Of a stretch of 64,000 nucleotides of DNA, positions 25,219 to 34,007 are shown one piece after another; position 1 is the first letter of the stretch, and each line of letters starts with the position of its first letter. The position numbers and the translations under genes are program-made. Location: assembly GCA_963974715.1 (NCBI GenBank), contig CAXBDK010000013.1, positions 1 through 64,000 on the forward strand, given 5' to 3'. The notes under the pieces are model-generated. The model was not told the origin of the DNA. It searched no databases and saw nothing but the letters and a program-made list of their open reading frames with translations. The DNA comes from Sediminicola sp963974715. Lineage in GTDB: Bacteria > Bacteroidota > Bacteroidia > Flavobacteriales > Flavobacteriaceae.

Positions 25219-26306
25219 TCCAATCCTTTTTCCTTCAACCATTCCGACAGAAGGTCCGCTACCTGTACATTGTTGAGGTCCGACATCGGGAAGTGGGTAT
25301 TGCCCTTAAACCCTTTTTCGGGAAGGTGTACCAAGGTAACATCACCGCCATATTTGTTTACCGTAGCTGTCCATAATTTTGCCATTTGGAGCGCTGCGCG
25401 CCACTGTTCCTGTCCTGGATTTTCTACCGGATGGTCGGGAATGTAATCTCCGAAATAGATGATTATGGGAATTTCCGTCAGTCCTTTAAATTCTTCCATT
25501 GTCACACCTGCCGCACTTAACGCTCCCCCAAGATATTCAATGGGCTTGGGTACCTCCCCTTGGGGAAAGACAAAATTACTGCCAGGTTCAAATGAGGCTA
25601 TTGCCCTGATCTTATCTGTTTTTAAAGCGGTAAGCCATCCCTGCCCTCCGCTATGTGAATGGGTCACTAGGACCCCAGCTCCAATTTTCTCGAATAGGGC
25701 GGACACCGCAGCAATGTTCAGGTCAATCTTCAATGGTCCGGTATCAGGGGCCATTTGTCTAAAAAATTGGTTCAGCGCTTCAGGGTCTTTTGAAAATTGC
25801 ACTTCCGGATAAAACTTGGTACCTGTCCCCAATCTAAAAATTCCGAACCAAAGTTGATCGTCAGTGGCTGCGGAAATGGTGGCCGGTTCCGTACTTCGCC
25901 CAGAGAGTCCCCTTCTTGGCTGATCAATAAGATAAACGGGGAACCCACGCCTTAAAAAAATATTTTGAAACCCCTCCCGACCGTCTGGCGTGGTCTGCCA
26001 AGTTCTCATGGATTGGCCAAAGCCATGCCAGAAAACCAATGGTAATTTTCTGGGATTTTCTGGGACTTGATAAAAAACGGTGGCATGGTCCCCATGCAAG
26101 GTTTGTCCTTCTGAAGGTTGATTTGAAGGGTTAAATGCTCCATGGGCAACTGGGTCAAAAGTACCAGGGCTTGTTTTGATACTGCCCCCTACCGTGAAGC
26201 TCCCTTGCTCCCTGATCGTGATGGGTGTCTTTTGAGCATAAGCATCATTTACCAATAATTGAACCATTAAAAGCAATAACAATGTTTTGTTTATATTTTT
26301 CATCAC
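25215..26306 (-). CDS. Secreted alpha/beta-hydrolase
   Basis: This 363-aa protein has a signal peptide (to about residue 24, DAYAQ) and an alpha/beta-hydrolase fold. The oxyanion region LPLVFWHGFGQSMRTW, the nucleophile elbow THSHSGGQG (Gly absent at the first position, Ser in the expected place), and a C-terminal HFPMSDLNN with the likely catalytic His are visible. It resembles poorly characterised secreted esterases. It is the last gene of the minus-strand cluster between the two AraC genes. Confidence 0.8.
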   Translation of the reverse strand: MMKNINKTLLLLLMVQLLVNDAYAQKTPITIREQGSFTVGGSIKTSPGTFDPVAHGAFNPSNQPSEGQTLHGDHATVFYQVPENPRKLPLVFWHGFGQSMRTWQTTPDGREGFQNIFLRRGFPVYLIDQPRRGLSGRSTEPATISAATDDQLWFGIFRLGTGTKFYPEVQFSKDPEALNQFFRQMAPDTGPLKIDLNIAAVSALFEKIGAGVLVTHSHSGGQGWLTALKTDKIRAIASFEPGSNFVFPQGEVPKPIEYLGGALSAAGVTMEEFKGLTEIPIIIYFGDYIPDHPVENPGQEQWRAALQMAKLWTATVNKYGGDVTLVHLPEKGFKGNTHFPMSDLNNVQVADLLSEWLKEKGLD

Positions 26307-26342
26307 TAAAATTTTATTAATTTGAAAGTATATAGATACTTC

Positions 26343-26834
26343 TTAATTCTCATTTAAATATTCTTCTTCGGTAACAGCTTCTAACCATTCCGTAGGTCCA
26401 TTAATCCGACTGGTAATGGCGACTTGGATAAATTCCTTATCGGCACTTGCCCCATGCCAATGGGGGGTATTTGCAGGACATTTGACCACATCGCCTTTAT
26501 AAATGATCTTTTTGGCACTTCCTTTTTCCTGATAATACCCTTCGCCGTCCAAGGCCATTATAATTTGTCCGTTTGGATGTGAATGCCAATTAGATCTTGC
26601 TCCGGGATCAAAGGTGACCGTTCCTACCGAATTTTGGTTCACACTATCGGCACTTACTTGCATATGCACCCAAACATCGCCAATGAAATTGTTGTTCGTG
26701 ACTTTTTCCCCTTTCGGGAAAACCAGTTCTTGTTGATCACTTGAATCGATGGCCTGGTTGTTCTCCGCTGCTTGTTTACAGGAAAATAGAAACGTTCCGA
26801 TCAATATGATCCCTAAAAAATTGTTACTGCTCAT
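26343..26834 (-). CDS. Cupin-domain lipoprotein
   Basis: This 163-aa protein has a lipoprotein signal (LIGTFLFSC, Cys at about 19) and a single cupin barrel. The two cupin motifs are WHSHPNGQIIMALDGEG and CPANTPHWHGAS, with His residues and a Glu suited to bind a metal. Proteins of this type often sit beside carboxymuconolactone decarboxylase-like genes, as here. Its start overlaps the end of the preceding hydrolase gene by four bases, so the two are translationally coupled. Confidence 0.85.
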   Translation of the reverse strand: MSSNNFLGIILIGTFLFSCKQAAENNQAIDSSDQQELVFPKGEKVTNNNFIGDVWVHMQVSADSVNQNSVGTVTFDPGARSNWHSHPNGQIIMALDGEGYYQEKGSAKKIIYKGDVVKCPANTPHWHGASADKEFIQVAITSRINGPTEWLEAVTEEEYLNEN

Positions 26835-27895
26835 AAGTTCGTTGTTGAAAGATTGCTTTGGTAAAAGTCCACTAATTTATTGACGGCCCGGTTTACGTAT
26901 TCCGGCTTCCAATAGGTCTCGATATGCGTGGCACCATCAATAAGGAACAGTTCCTTGTTTCTGGCATTTGTAGCTTTTGGAAAGGCATCCAAGGTCAGGT
27001 ATAATGTTTGGGCATTGCTGCCGGCCATCATTAACAAAGGTTGGTCTATAAGGTCAATATCGTCTGTAGCGTCCCAAGCCATTAAATCCATTAGGCTGCT
27101 TGTGGTATAAAGAAAAGTTGAATTGGGGTGGGCATGGGTCCTAAAATAATATTCATAGCCCTGCCGATAAAAAAGTGTTGAAACTTTTGCCAGTTCTTCA
27201 TCGGTAATACCGTCTACCCCGGAATAGATAATTTCACCGCCCGAAGTTTCCTGTGCCCTTGCATTGGAAGCTTGTTTTAGCCTTTCTTGAACGGTTGAAA
27301 CCTGCGAATTCAAAAAGCCATTTTTTCGTACAATTCCCGTATTGAACATGCTCAAAGTTGCCACGGCTTTAAATCGTTTGTCCGATTGGACCGCTTTCAG
27401 TGTATAACCACCGCCGCCACAAATCCCCAGCGCCCCCAAACCTTGTGCGTCAACACCCGGATACTGCGTAATAAAATCGGCCATGCCATGGATATCTTCC
27501 GTACGATATTGGGGTTTGTCCGTATGTCTTGGTTCCCCGCCACTGGCTCCCTGATATGCGGCATCCGCGGTAATGGTTATATAGCCTTTCTCTGCCATTC
27601 GCTGGGCATATAGCCCTGCGGTCTGCTCTTTGATACCTCCGTTGGGATGTGCTATTGTTATTGCCGGATATTTCTTTGTCGGGTCATAGTTGGCAGGTGT
27701 GTAAACGTTGGCCGAGATCTCTATTCCGTTCAGCTTATAGCTAACTGGATGGATGTTCACCTTTCCTACTATATTTTCCGTAATGGCTCCCTTATATACC
27801 AATCCAAAAGGGTTTTTTCCGCTTTGCGCAACGATTGTATTGGTTAATGAGAGCATATTCATTAAAATTAATATTCCCATATATTTCATTTCCAT
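26831..27895 (-). CDS. Secreted alpha/beta-hydrolase, dienelactone-hydrolase-like
   Basis: This 354-aa protein has a signal peptide (to about residue 24, TIVAQ). The fold shows PAITIAHPNGG, a GICGGGGYTLKA elbow in which Cys stands in the nucleophile position as in dienelactone hydrolases, and a late GATHIETYW with the likely catalytic His. It overlaps the cupin gene by four bases and begins one base after the CMD gene stop, so all three form one operon. The substrate is unknown. Confidence 0.82.
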   Translation of the reverse strand: MEMKYMGILILMNMLSLTNTIVAQSGKNPFGLVYKGAITENIVGKVNIHPVSYKLNGIEISANVYTPANYDPTKKYPAITIAHPNGGIKEQTAGLYAQRMAEKGYITITADAAYQGASGGEPRHTDKPQYRTEDIHGMADFITQYPGVDAQGLGALGICGGGGYTLKAVQSDKRFKAVATLSMFNTGIVRKNGFLNSQVSTVQERLKQASNARAQETSGGEIIYSGVDGITDEELAKVSTLFYRQGYEYYFRTHAHPNSTFLYTTSSLMDLMAWDATDDIDLIDQPLLMMAGSNAQTLYLTLDAFPKATNARNKELFLIDGATHIETYWKPEYVNRAVNKLVDFYQSNLSTTNL

Positions 27896-27896
27896 G

Positions 27897-28634
27897 CTAT
27901 TTTTTAGATTCCAATAATTCGCCCAATACCGTTTTGGCCGATTCGATTTTTGCCTGATCTACATTTTCTCCCACCACATGCACCAATTCCTTTAATTGTG
28001 CAGGCGTGACGCCCTGTATCAAACAGATGTTCATATGCGAACGCAACATGGGTGCCACATCTCCGATCGTGGCCAGAACGGACACCGTGACCAGTTCCCT
28101 TTGTCGATAATCCAAAATGTCCCGATCGAAAATATCGGCGAACAGATGCTCCTTTAAAAAAACTTCAATTATTGGGGCAAATTGGGCGTAATCGGCTGGA
28201 GGGCCATCTAATTTTGTTCCTACCAATGCTTCCAGGTTCGCTTTGCCCCGTTCGTATTTGGGGCGGTCATCTTCCAATGGGGCAGCTTCCGCCCCCAAAG
28301 TGTCTTCGATCCCTTTTGTCTTGCGTTCGTCCAATACTTTGATAAAAGTCCGTAATCCTTGTAGGCTTCGTGGAAATCCACAATAGGCGTATAGATGTAC
28401 CATCACCTCTTTGATCTGGTTTATCGTTAGACCCGCCTCCAGACCCTTTTTCAGTGCGGGTTCCAACTTTTCGAGATCGCCTTTGGCGGTCAGCGATGCA
28501 ATGGTGACCATAGATCGGTCCTTTGCATCTAGATCCATTGTTACCTTGGTAGTGGTCTGTGCCTTTGCAATACCCATAAAACCAAAAAGTGCCGCAGCAA
28601 ATATTGGAAATACACGTGATTTAAATCGTTTCAT
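27897..28634 (-). CDS. Secreted carboxymuconolactone decarboxylase (CMD)-family protein
   Basis: This is a 245-aa protein. I start at the ATG at 28634 because it opens directly into a signal peptide (MKRFKSRVFPIFAAALFGF...AKAQ); an upstream in-frame start would add ten residues. Two CMD-like helical repeats are present: MVTIASLTAKGDLEKLEPALKKGLEAG with MVHLYAYCGFPRS, then LVTVSVLATIGD with SHMNICLIQGVT. The CxxC redox pair of AhpD is not evident, so peroxidase activity is unlikely. It lies between an aldo/keto reductase and a hydrolase in one operon. Confidence 0.87.
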   Translation of the reverse strand: MKRFKSRVFPIFAAALFGFMGIAKAQTTTKVTMDLDAKDRSMVTIASLTAKGDLEKLEPALKKGLEAGLTINQIKEVMVHLYAYCGFPRSLQGLRTFIKVLDERKTKGIEDTLGAEAAPLEDDRPKYERGKANLEALVGTKLDGPPADYAQFAPIIEVFLKEHLFADIFDRDILDYRQRELVTVSVLATIGDVAPMLRSHMNICLIQGVTPAQLKELVHVVGENVDQAKIESAKTVLGELLESKK

Positions 28635-28673
28635 CTCTGTTGTTCCGAAGGCCATGGTATACACTTAAATTTA

Positions 28674-29660
28674 TTATCTGTTGATCATTTTTTGATTCGA
28701 GGGCGAATATCGTTCGCCTACCAAATCGATTTTTGAAGTGGCATCCGTTATTCTTTGGAGCTCATCGGCCGTAAAGGCGATGGTACCGGCGCCTAGATTT
28801 TCTTCCAATCGCGAAATCTTGGTCGTGCCGGGAATAGGGACGATCCAGGGTTTTTGGTGGAGGATCCATGACAGGGCCACTTGTGCCGGTGTCGCATTTT
28901 TTTCTTCGGCAAAGGCCCTTACCAGATCCACGAGGGCAAAATTCTGTTTTAGGTTTTCCTCGGTAAACCTAGGAACGGTGCTCCTAAAATCATTGTCGGA
29001 AAATCTTGTGTCCCGGTCGATCTTGCCCGTTAGAAATCCTTTTCCCAATGGACTAAAAGGTACAAAACCGATGCCCAATTCTTCCAATAATGGCAAAATT
29101 TCTTCCTCGGGTTCCCGCCAGAACAACGAATATTCACTTTGCAGGGCGGTAACCGGTTGCACGGAATGGGCCCTTGCGATCACCTCCGCCCCGGCTTCCG
29201 ATAAACCAAAATGTTGCACTTTTCCTTCCCCTATAAGGTCTTTTACAGTTCCTGCAACATCTTCAATGGGCACATTTGGATCTACCCGGTGCTGATACAA
29301 CAGATCAATGGTTTCCATCTGCAATCTTTTCAATGAGGCATCCACCATATTCCTTATACTATCCGGGGTACTGTTCAGGCCCATTGCTTTCCCATCCTTA
29401 AATCCGAAACCGAATTTGGTAGCTATCTTAACCTGATCTTTAAAGGGTTTTAGGGCATTACCGACCAGTTTTTCATTGCTATACGGCCCGTAGACCTCTG
29501 CCGTATCAAAAAAGGTAACGCCCATTTCTACAGCTTTACGGATCATTTGGACCATTTCCTTTTCGTCCTTGGCGGGACCGTACCCAAAGCTCATGCCCAT
29601 ACAGCCAAGGCCCATTTCGGATACCTCAAGGCCACTGCTTCCCAATGTTCTTTTTTTCAT
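28674..29660 (-). CDS. Aldo/keto reductase
   Basis: This is a 328-aa protein starting at the ATG at 29660 (MKKRTLGSSGLEVSEMGLGC), the usual start for the family; the open frame extends 21 codons further without support. It has the full barrel with FFDTAEVYGPYSNE, LYQHRVDPNVPIEDVAGTV and PIPGTTKISRLEENLGA for NADP binding. It is the cytoplasmic paralogue of the Tat-targeted enzyme at 20011-21165. It is the first gene of the minus-strand operon divergent from the AraC gene at 29878. Confidence 0.92.
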   Translation of the reverse strand: MKKRTLGSSGLEVSEMGLGCMGMSFGYGPAKDEKEMVQMIRKAVEMGVTFFDTAEVYGPYSNEKLVGNALKPFKDQVKIATKFGFGFKDGKAMGLNSTPDSIRNMVDASLKRLQMETIDLLYQHRVDPNVPIEDVAGTVKDLIGEGKVQHFGLSEAGAEVIARAHSVQPVTALQSEYSLFWREPEEEILPLLEELGIGFVPFSPLGKGFLTGKIDRDTRFSDNDFRSTVPRFTEENLKQNFALVDLVRAFAEEKNATPAQVALSWILHQKPWIVPIPGTTKISRLEENLGAGTIAFTADELQRITDATSKIDLVGERYSPSNQKMINR

Positions 29661-29877
29661 CTTCGCTTGTTTATAATTATTATGGTCTGGGTTTGGAACT
29701 TTCGAGGTCGAAGCCATGCCCATGGTATTGGTGGTAAGTTATTTCCAATACAAAAGTAGTTAGTCGACCCTCAAAAGGACCTACCCCTATTACGGATATC
29801 CCTACCAGTATTACGGATTATGGGGGAGTTATTTGATTTATTGATAATCAACACCTTATATTTAACAAAAAAATAGG

Positions 29878-30798
29878 TTGATACCAATGAAAAATATCCT
29901 CTACATACATTCGGTTGCGGACTATTGCAAGTTGCGGAACCATGAAGTGCTGCACCCAATGGTGGCCATCATCGATTTTGACAAGTTGGGCGAGGAAGGT
30001 TATACGAACAAAGATTATGATGCATTGCACTATAAATGTTATTCCATTTTTCTAAAGGATACCAAAGGGTGCAAAATGCTCTACGGGGGCAAACCGTACG
30101 ATTATGATGAGGGAACACTTGTTTTTATGGCCCCTAACCAAACCGTAGAACTTGGGGGCTATGACCCCGATTACGTGCCCAAGGGATATGCCCTCCTATT
30201 TCATCCGGACTTGTTTTTGGGTACGGAACTGGGAAAAAAAATGCATGGCTATAGCTTTTTCTCCTATTCGAGCAAAGAGGCACTGCATCTGTCGGCCAAA
30301 GAAAGGAAATTGATTTTGGGCTCCCTTGAAAAAATACAGTATGAACTTGAACAGAACATGGACAAGCACAGCAAAAAACTGATTGTGGCCAATATTGAAC
30401 TGTTCCTTGACTACTGTGTCCGCTTTTACGACCGGCAGTTCTTGACCCGCGATCTGGAAAATCAAGGTTCCCTTGATAAGTTCGAAAATCTGCTGAACGA
30501 TTATTTTGCATCAGACCGGGCACAAATGCACGGTACACCTTCAGTGGGCTATTTTGCGGAGCGATTGCACCTATCTTCCAATTATTTTGGGGACATGATA
30601 AAAAAAGAAACCGGAAAATCTGCACAGGAATACATTCAGGACAAATTGATCCAAGAGGCAAAGGAAAGGATTTTTGATCCCAATAAATCGGTCAGTGAAA
30701 TAGCGTACGAGCTTGGGTTCAAATATCCTCAGCATTTTACCCGGCTATTTAAGCAAAGGGTGGGCCATTCCCCAAGTGAATTTCGAAATTTGAATTGA
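29878..30798 (+). CDS. AraC-family transcriptional regulator (second paralogue)
   Basis: This 306-aa protein is closely similar along its whole length to the regulator at 24156-25061. Shared blocks include the ligand-domain stretch YDEGTLVFMAPNQTVELGGY and the HTH stretches LSSNYFGDMIKKETGKSAQEY and SEIAYELGFKYPQHFTRLFK. A start at 29887 (MKNILYIHS) is equally possible. It faces away from the aldo/keto reductase operon and probably controls it. The pair suggests duplication of a regulator-plus-reductase module. Confidence 0.92.
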   Translation: MIPMKNILYIHSVADYCKLRNHEVLHPMVAIIDFDKLGEEGYTNKDYDALHYKCYSIFLKDTKGCKMLYGGKPYDYDEGTLVFMAPNQTVELGGYDPDYVPKGYALLFHPDLFLGTELGKKMHGYSFFSYSSKEALHLSAKERKLILGSLEKIQYELEQNMDKHSKKLIVANIELFLDYCVRFYDRQFLTRDLENQGSLDKFENLLNDYFASDRAQMHGTPSVGYFAERLHLSSNYFGDMIKKETGKSAQEYIQDKLIQEAKERIFDPNKSVSEIAYELGFKYPQHFTRLFKQRVGHSPSEFRNLN

Positions 30799-30926
30799 GC
30801 CTAGCTGTAACTGTTTAATGCCCCTGTGCCGCCCAGCATAAAATGGTAAGCTGAGTATTTGACTTGTTGGAATCATTGCGGATAGCTTCTATACGGTGGG
30901 ACAACTGTACCCTTTTTAACTAAAAG

Positions 30927-30970
30927 GATAGTTTCTATTTTCATTGACATAGGGATGTATGGAAACTATC
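30927..30970. repeat. Inverted repeat, 9-bp arms with 26-bp spacer
   Basis: GATAGTTTC (30927-30935) and GAAACTATC (30962-30970) are perfect complements, 26 bases apart. Weaker outer pairing (TAACT/AGTTA) continues the dyad. The spacer length equals that of the inverted repeat at 31733-31784. It may be a recombination or protein-binding site. Confidence 0.5.
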
Positions 30971-31223
30971 TGAAAATGGGACATTAAAAGTTAGTTGGGT
31001 ATTTTGTATTCTTCATATAAGTATTGGGAGAGAAACCAGTTTTTCGTAACTTTGTAAAACTCTTCAATTCAAAGGAATACGGTGGGGCGGGAAATCCATT
31101 CTTGGCCCTTCCGCAATCCTACACTTTCCACAGTTCAATTTTAAAAGAAAATATAACAGATGGCTTTGTTGATCTTATAGATCGAGAAATCGTTGGGCGT
31201 TCCATTTATTGGGTTCCTTTAAA

Positions 31224-31306
31224 AGTCATCCTGTCGTTTTGGATAACGGCAAGATGTCCGATTGTGACACAATCGATCTTTTTGGGCCCTATACTCGGAA
31301 CTCGTG
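31224..31306 (+). repeat. Copy 2 of the ~80-bp dispersed structured repeat
   Basis: This copy matches 16412-16491. Its hairpin is CGATTGT-GAC-ACAATCG (31259-31275), followed by TTTTT; a G-C pair of copy 1 is an A-T pair here, so pairing is kept while sequence changes. A 3-base length difference lies after the hairpin. No dCas12f-like gene is adjacent. Confidence 0.7.
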
Positions 31307-31724
31307 TGCCCTGCCAGTTTAATGATGCAGATGAAAAATGAAGGGGATGGAGAAGAACGGAACGGCAAAAAGGGGACCACCTCCGTAGACCGTATGGCGT
31401 TATGCGTATTTGATGGCAACAAGATGTTAGGGCAGGTTCCCCAGCCGAACCTGCCAAGGCGTTCCGCTCGGGAACCCATGGGGTTACAGCCACAGCCTAC
31501 CGCTGCGGCAGAAACCAAGGATATTTTAGGCCGGGAGGACCCTGCCATACAATCAACAAAATAAAAGGATACGGATAGAACGGATGTGATATGCCACGGC
31601 ACAAAAATGGCCGTATGATATGCCGTTCTGGGCTACGTCTTTTTTGTTTTTAAGCAAGGCCTTGTGCTGTAAACAGTGGACCGGACCGCTCCCGGGACAA
31701 CGGAAGCGCCCGTCCTGTCGGTGC

Positions 31725-31831
31725 CCCCAAGTCAAATAATTTTCAGCATAAAGCCGCTACCGCTTTTTATATGAAAATTATTTGAGCATGTGGCCGCTGC
31801 GGGGCATCCTCACGGCCACAGCGACTTGGGG
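31725..31831. repeat. Nested inverted repeats upstream of the serine recombinase
   Basis: A perfect 13-bp inverted repeat, CAAATAATTTTCA (31733-31745) and TGAAAATTATTTG (31772-31784), has a 26-bp spacer. Outside it CCCCAAGTC (31725-31733) pairs with GACTTGGGG (31823-31831). The right side is interrupted by a further hairpin, GTGGCCG/CGGCCAC (31790-31819). The 52-bp inner dyad has the size of attachment sites used by large serine recombinases, whose gene begins about 270 bases downstream. The function is inferred. Confidence 0.5.
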
Positions 31832-31945
31832 ACATCCACTGTTTGGCGGCGGTGGCCGGAGGCGATGGCTGAATGGCACGGCCCCCTTGCGTAAAAACAA
31901 AAAATGGGAAGGAATGGATAAGATGACAAGAAAAGAGAGGAAAAC

Positions 31946-32113
31946 ATGCAGGAGAGAAGCAAGAAGAGGATTTCCCCGGAAGATGCACAAAGGATGTTAC
32001 GGGAAGAGGGAGTGGAGGTCAGTCTGGAACTGGCCGAGGAGGTTTTGTGGTTTTTACGTAAAATGGCTAATATAGTGGTACGAAAATATTTGGAAAATGG
32101 GAAAGATAGCTGA
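31946..32113 (+). CDS. Small 55-aa protein coupled to the serine recombinase
   Basis: The 55-codon reading frame from ATG 31946 to TGA 32113 encodes a helical protein with the pattern ISPEDAQRMLREEGVEVSLE, then AEEVLWFLRKMANIVVRKYL. I know similar short proteins directly upstream of recombinase genes in Bacteroidota, where they have no assigned function. Its last 17 bases overlap the recombinase start, so translation is coupled. It may be a recombination directionality or regulatory partner (inference). Confidence 0.65.
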   Translation: MQERSKKRISPEDAQRMLREEGVEVSLELAEEVLWFLRKMANIVVRKYLENGKDS

Positions 32114-33737
32114 TCTATACATTCGGGTAAGTACGGACGAGCAGGCGGAAAAGGGATATTCCCAACGCGATCAGGAGGAACGCCTGAGAAAGTATTGCAA
32201 CATCAACCAGATCCACATCAGGGAAGTGGTACTGGAGGACCATTCGGCCAAGACGTTCGATCGGCCGCAGTGGGCGAAACTTTTAAAAAGCCTGCGCAGA
32301 AGCAAGGGAAAGACCGATCTTGTGCTCTTTACCAAGTGGGACAGGTTCAGCCGCAATGCGGGGGACGCCTACCAAATGATAAGCACCCTCCGCAAATTGG
32401 GCGTGGAGCCACAGGCCGTGGAACAGCCCTTGGACCTTTCCATCCCCGAGAACAAAATGATGCTGGCCTTTTACCTGGCCGCTCCCGAGGTGGAGAACGA
32501 CCGTAGGTCCCTGAACACTTTTTTCGGGATGCGGAGGGCCAAGAAAGAGGGTAGGTCTATGGGCATAGCCCCAATCGGGTATGCGAACAGGAGCAAGGAG
32601 AACGGTATGAAGTTCATTGCCCCCAAGGAACCTGAGGCCACGTTGGTCCGATGGATCTTCGAGGAGGTAGGGAGAGGGATCTTCAATACCACACAGGTCT
32701 GGAAAATGGCCCAGAAGAAGGGATTTACGAAAGCCAGGAGCCAACTTTGGCGCATCCTGCGAAATCCGGTCTATTGCGGAAAGATCTTTGTTCCCAAGTA
32801 CAAGGACGAGGAGAGCTGTATGGTGGATGCGCAGCACGAGGCACTGATCTCCGAGGAACTGTTCCACAAGGTGCAGGCCGTACTGGACGGCAGGGGAAGA
32901 AAATACAGGGTCAAGTTCTTCACCACGGAAGAATTGCCGCTGAGGGGCTTTTTGATCTGCCCCGATTGCGGTAAACTGCTCACGGGGAGCAAATCCAAAG
33001 GTCGCAGTCGCTATTACACCTATTACCATTGCAGGGAGGGCTGTACCCATCGGGTAAGTGCCGAAAAGGTGAACAGCAGCTTTGCGGGCCATCTTCAAAA
33101 CTATATCCCACGTGCGGAGGTCAAGAAATTATACATTTCCCTGATTGTGGAGGCCTATAGGGAACAGACGCACAATACCCGTAATACAAAACAGGACGCC
33201 CTGAAACAGATAAAGGAGTACGAGGGGCGGCTTTCCTATGCCAGGGAACTGCTGGTCTCCATGAAGATCGATCCTTCCGACTACAGGGAAATCAAATCGG
33301 AATACGGCCGGCACATATCAAAATTGGAGGCCAGGTTAAGGACGATGGGGCGGGACGTGGAAGATCTGGAGGGTCTGTTGGACAAGGGCTTTGAAAACAT
33401 GATGAAACTGGATTGGGCATTTAAAAATGGGGGATGGGAAGATTCCAGAAGCCTGATCGGTTCCATATATCCCGAAAATCTGACCTTTGACGGACTGTCG
33501 TTTCGAACCGCTAGGGTCAATGAGGTGGCACAGGTTATCTGCCACATTAACAACGTGTTATGCCTAAATAAAAACGGGCCAAAAAGGAGTTTTTCCTCTC
33601 TGTCCCGTCAAGTGCCCACGACTGGATTCGAACCAGCACATCCTTTCGAACACCACCCCCTCAAGGTGGCGTGTCTACCAATTTCACCACGTGGGCATGG
33701 GAATAGGGCTGCAAATATAACATGTTTTTTTTACTAA
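32097..33737 (+). CDS. Large serine recombinase (integrase) reading into a tRNA-Leu gene
   Basis: This 546-aa protein begins with a resolvase catalytic domain: nucleophile Ser12 in YIRVSTDEQ, with conserved Arg residues in TKWDRFSRN. A recombinase domain (about 165-270) follows, then a zinc ribbon (CPDCGKLL ... CREGC, about 290-322) and a coiled-coil segment (about 355-425). The family integrates or inverts DNA without host factors. The last ~40 residues (from about VPTTGFEPAHP) are translated from the antisense strand of tRNA-Leu(GAG). The conserved protein therefore probably ends near 33600, and the tail results from the element lying against the tRNA. Confidence 0.9.
   Translation: MGKIADLYIRVSTDEQAEKGYSQRDQEERLRKYCNINQIHIREVVLEDHSAKTFDRPQWAKLLKSLRRSKGKTDLVLFTKWDRFSRNAGDAYQMISTLRKLGVEPQAVEQPLDLSIPENKMMLAFYLAAPEVENDRRSLNTFFGMRRAKKEGRSMGIAPIGYANRSKENGMKFIAPKEPEATLVRWIFEEVGRGIFNTTQVWKMAQKKGFTKARSQLWRILRNPVYCGKIFVPKYKDEESCMVDAQHEALISEELFHKVQAVLDGRGRKYRVKFFTTEELPLRGFLICPDCGKLLTGSKSKGRSRYYTYYHCREGCTHRVSAEKVNSSFAGHLQNYIPRAEVKKLYISLIVEAYREQTHNTRNTKQDALKQIKEYEGRLSYARELLVSMKIDPSDYREIKSEYGRHISKLEARLRTMGRDVEDLEGLLDKGFENMMKLDWAFKNGGWEDSRSLIGSIYPENLTFDGLSFRTARVNEVAQVICHINNVLCLNKNGPKRSFSSLSRQVPTTGFEPAHPFEHHPLKVACLPISPRGHGNRAANITCFFY
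33613..33696 (-). tRNA. tRNA-Leu (anticodon GAG)
   Basis: On the minus strand the 84-nt sequence folds as a class II tRNA. The acceptor is GCCCACG/CGTGGGC with discriminator A. A D-arm (TGAAATTGGTAGACA), the anticodon loop CTTGAGG, a long variable arm and the T-arm CTGGTTCGAATCCAG complete it. No CCA is encoded. Its 3' end abuts the serine recombinase gene, the usual place of an integration site. Confidence 0.95.
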
Positions 33738-34007
33738 TCCATTTCCCGTTACGGGTTATGATATTTTTTTTACGCACTACGTGAAATTTAGGATCCTTCC
33801 CACATTTGCGCAACCATTTTTTCGTTTACCCCATCGGCCCTCCAAACCTGCCCCTTTAGAACCACCTTGATTATCGAACAGAATGGACCGGGTTGTGGCC
33901 CCATTACGCCCTTTGGGCAAAAAAAGTATTATCATAGGTGTTTTTAGTGGTGGTCGTTTTACCATAAAGACGCTAATTTTACTTAAATTATCCCAAAATG
34001 ATACAGA

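Larger units (their letters stand above)
30799..32096. other. Gene-poor region with dyad DNA and a structured repeat
   Basis: About 1.15 kb before the 55-aa gene has no convincing coding sequence. It holds two inverted repeats (30927-30970, 31725-31831) and the second copy of the dispersed ~80-bp repeat (31224-31306). GC content rises towards the recombinase. It probably belongs to the recombinase-bearing element. Confidence 0.6.

Noticed and set aside
31000..31564. Two short plus-strand frames (31024-31341 and 31322-31564)
   Set aside because: The first runs through the structured repeat. The second is compositionally biased, with no domain and no clear ribosome site. I cannot exclude a small protein at 31322-31564.
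31782..32075. 97-aa plus-strand frame upstream of the recombinase
   Set aside because: It overlaps the better-supported 55-aa gene in another frame and has an unlikely, Arg/Trp-rich composition.
33601..33737. C-terminal 40 residues of the recombinase as a functional domain
   Set aside because: These codons are the antisense strand of tRNA-Leu(GAG), so the tail is most likely accidental.
33738..34007. 78-aa minus-strand frame before the fuconate dehydratase gene
   Set aside because: No domain, no neighbours on that strand, and the sequence is more likely the promoter region of the fucose cluster.
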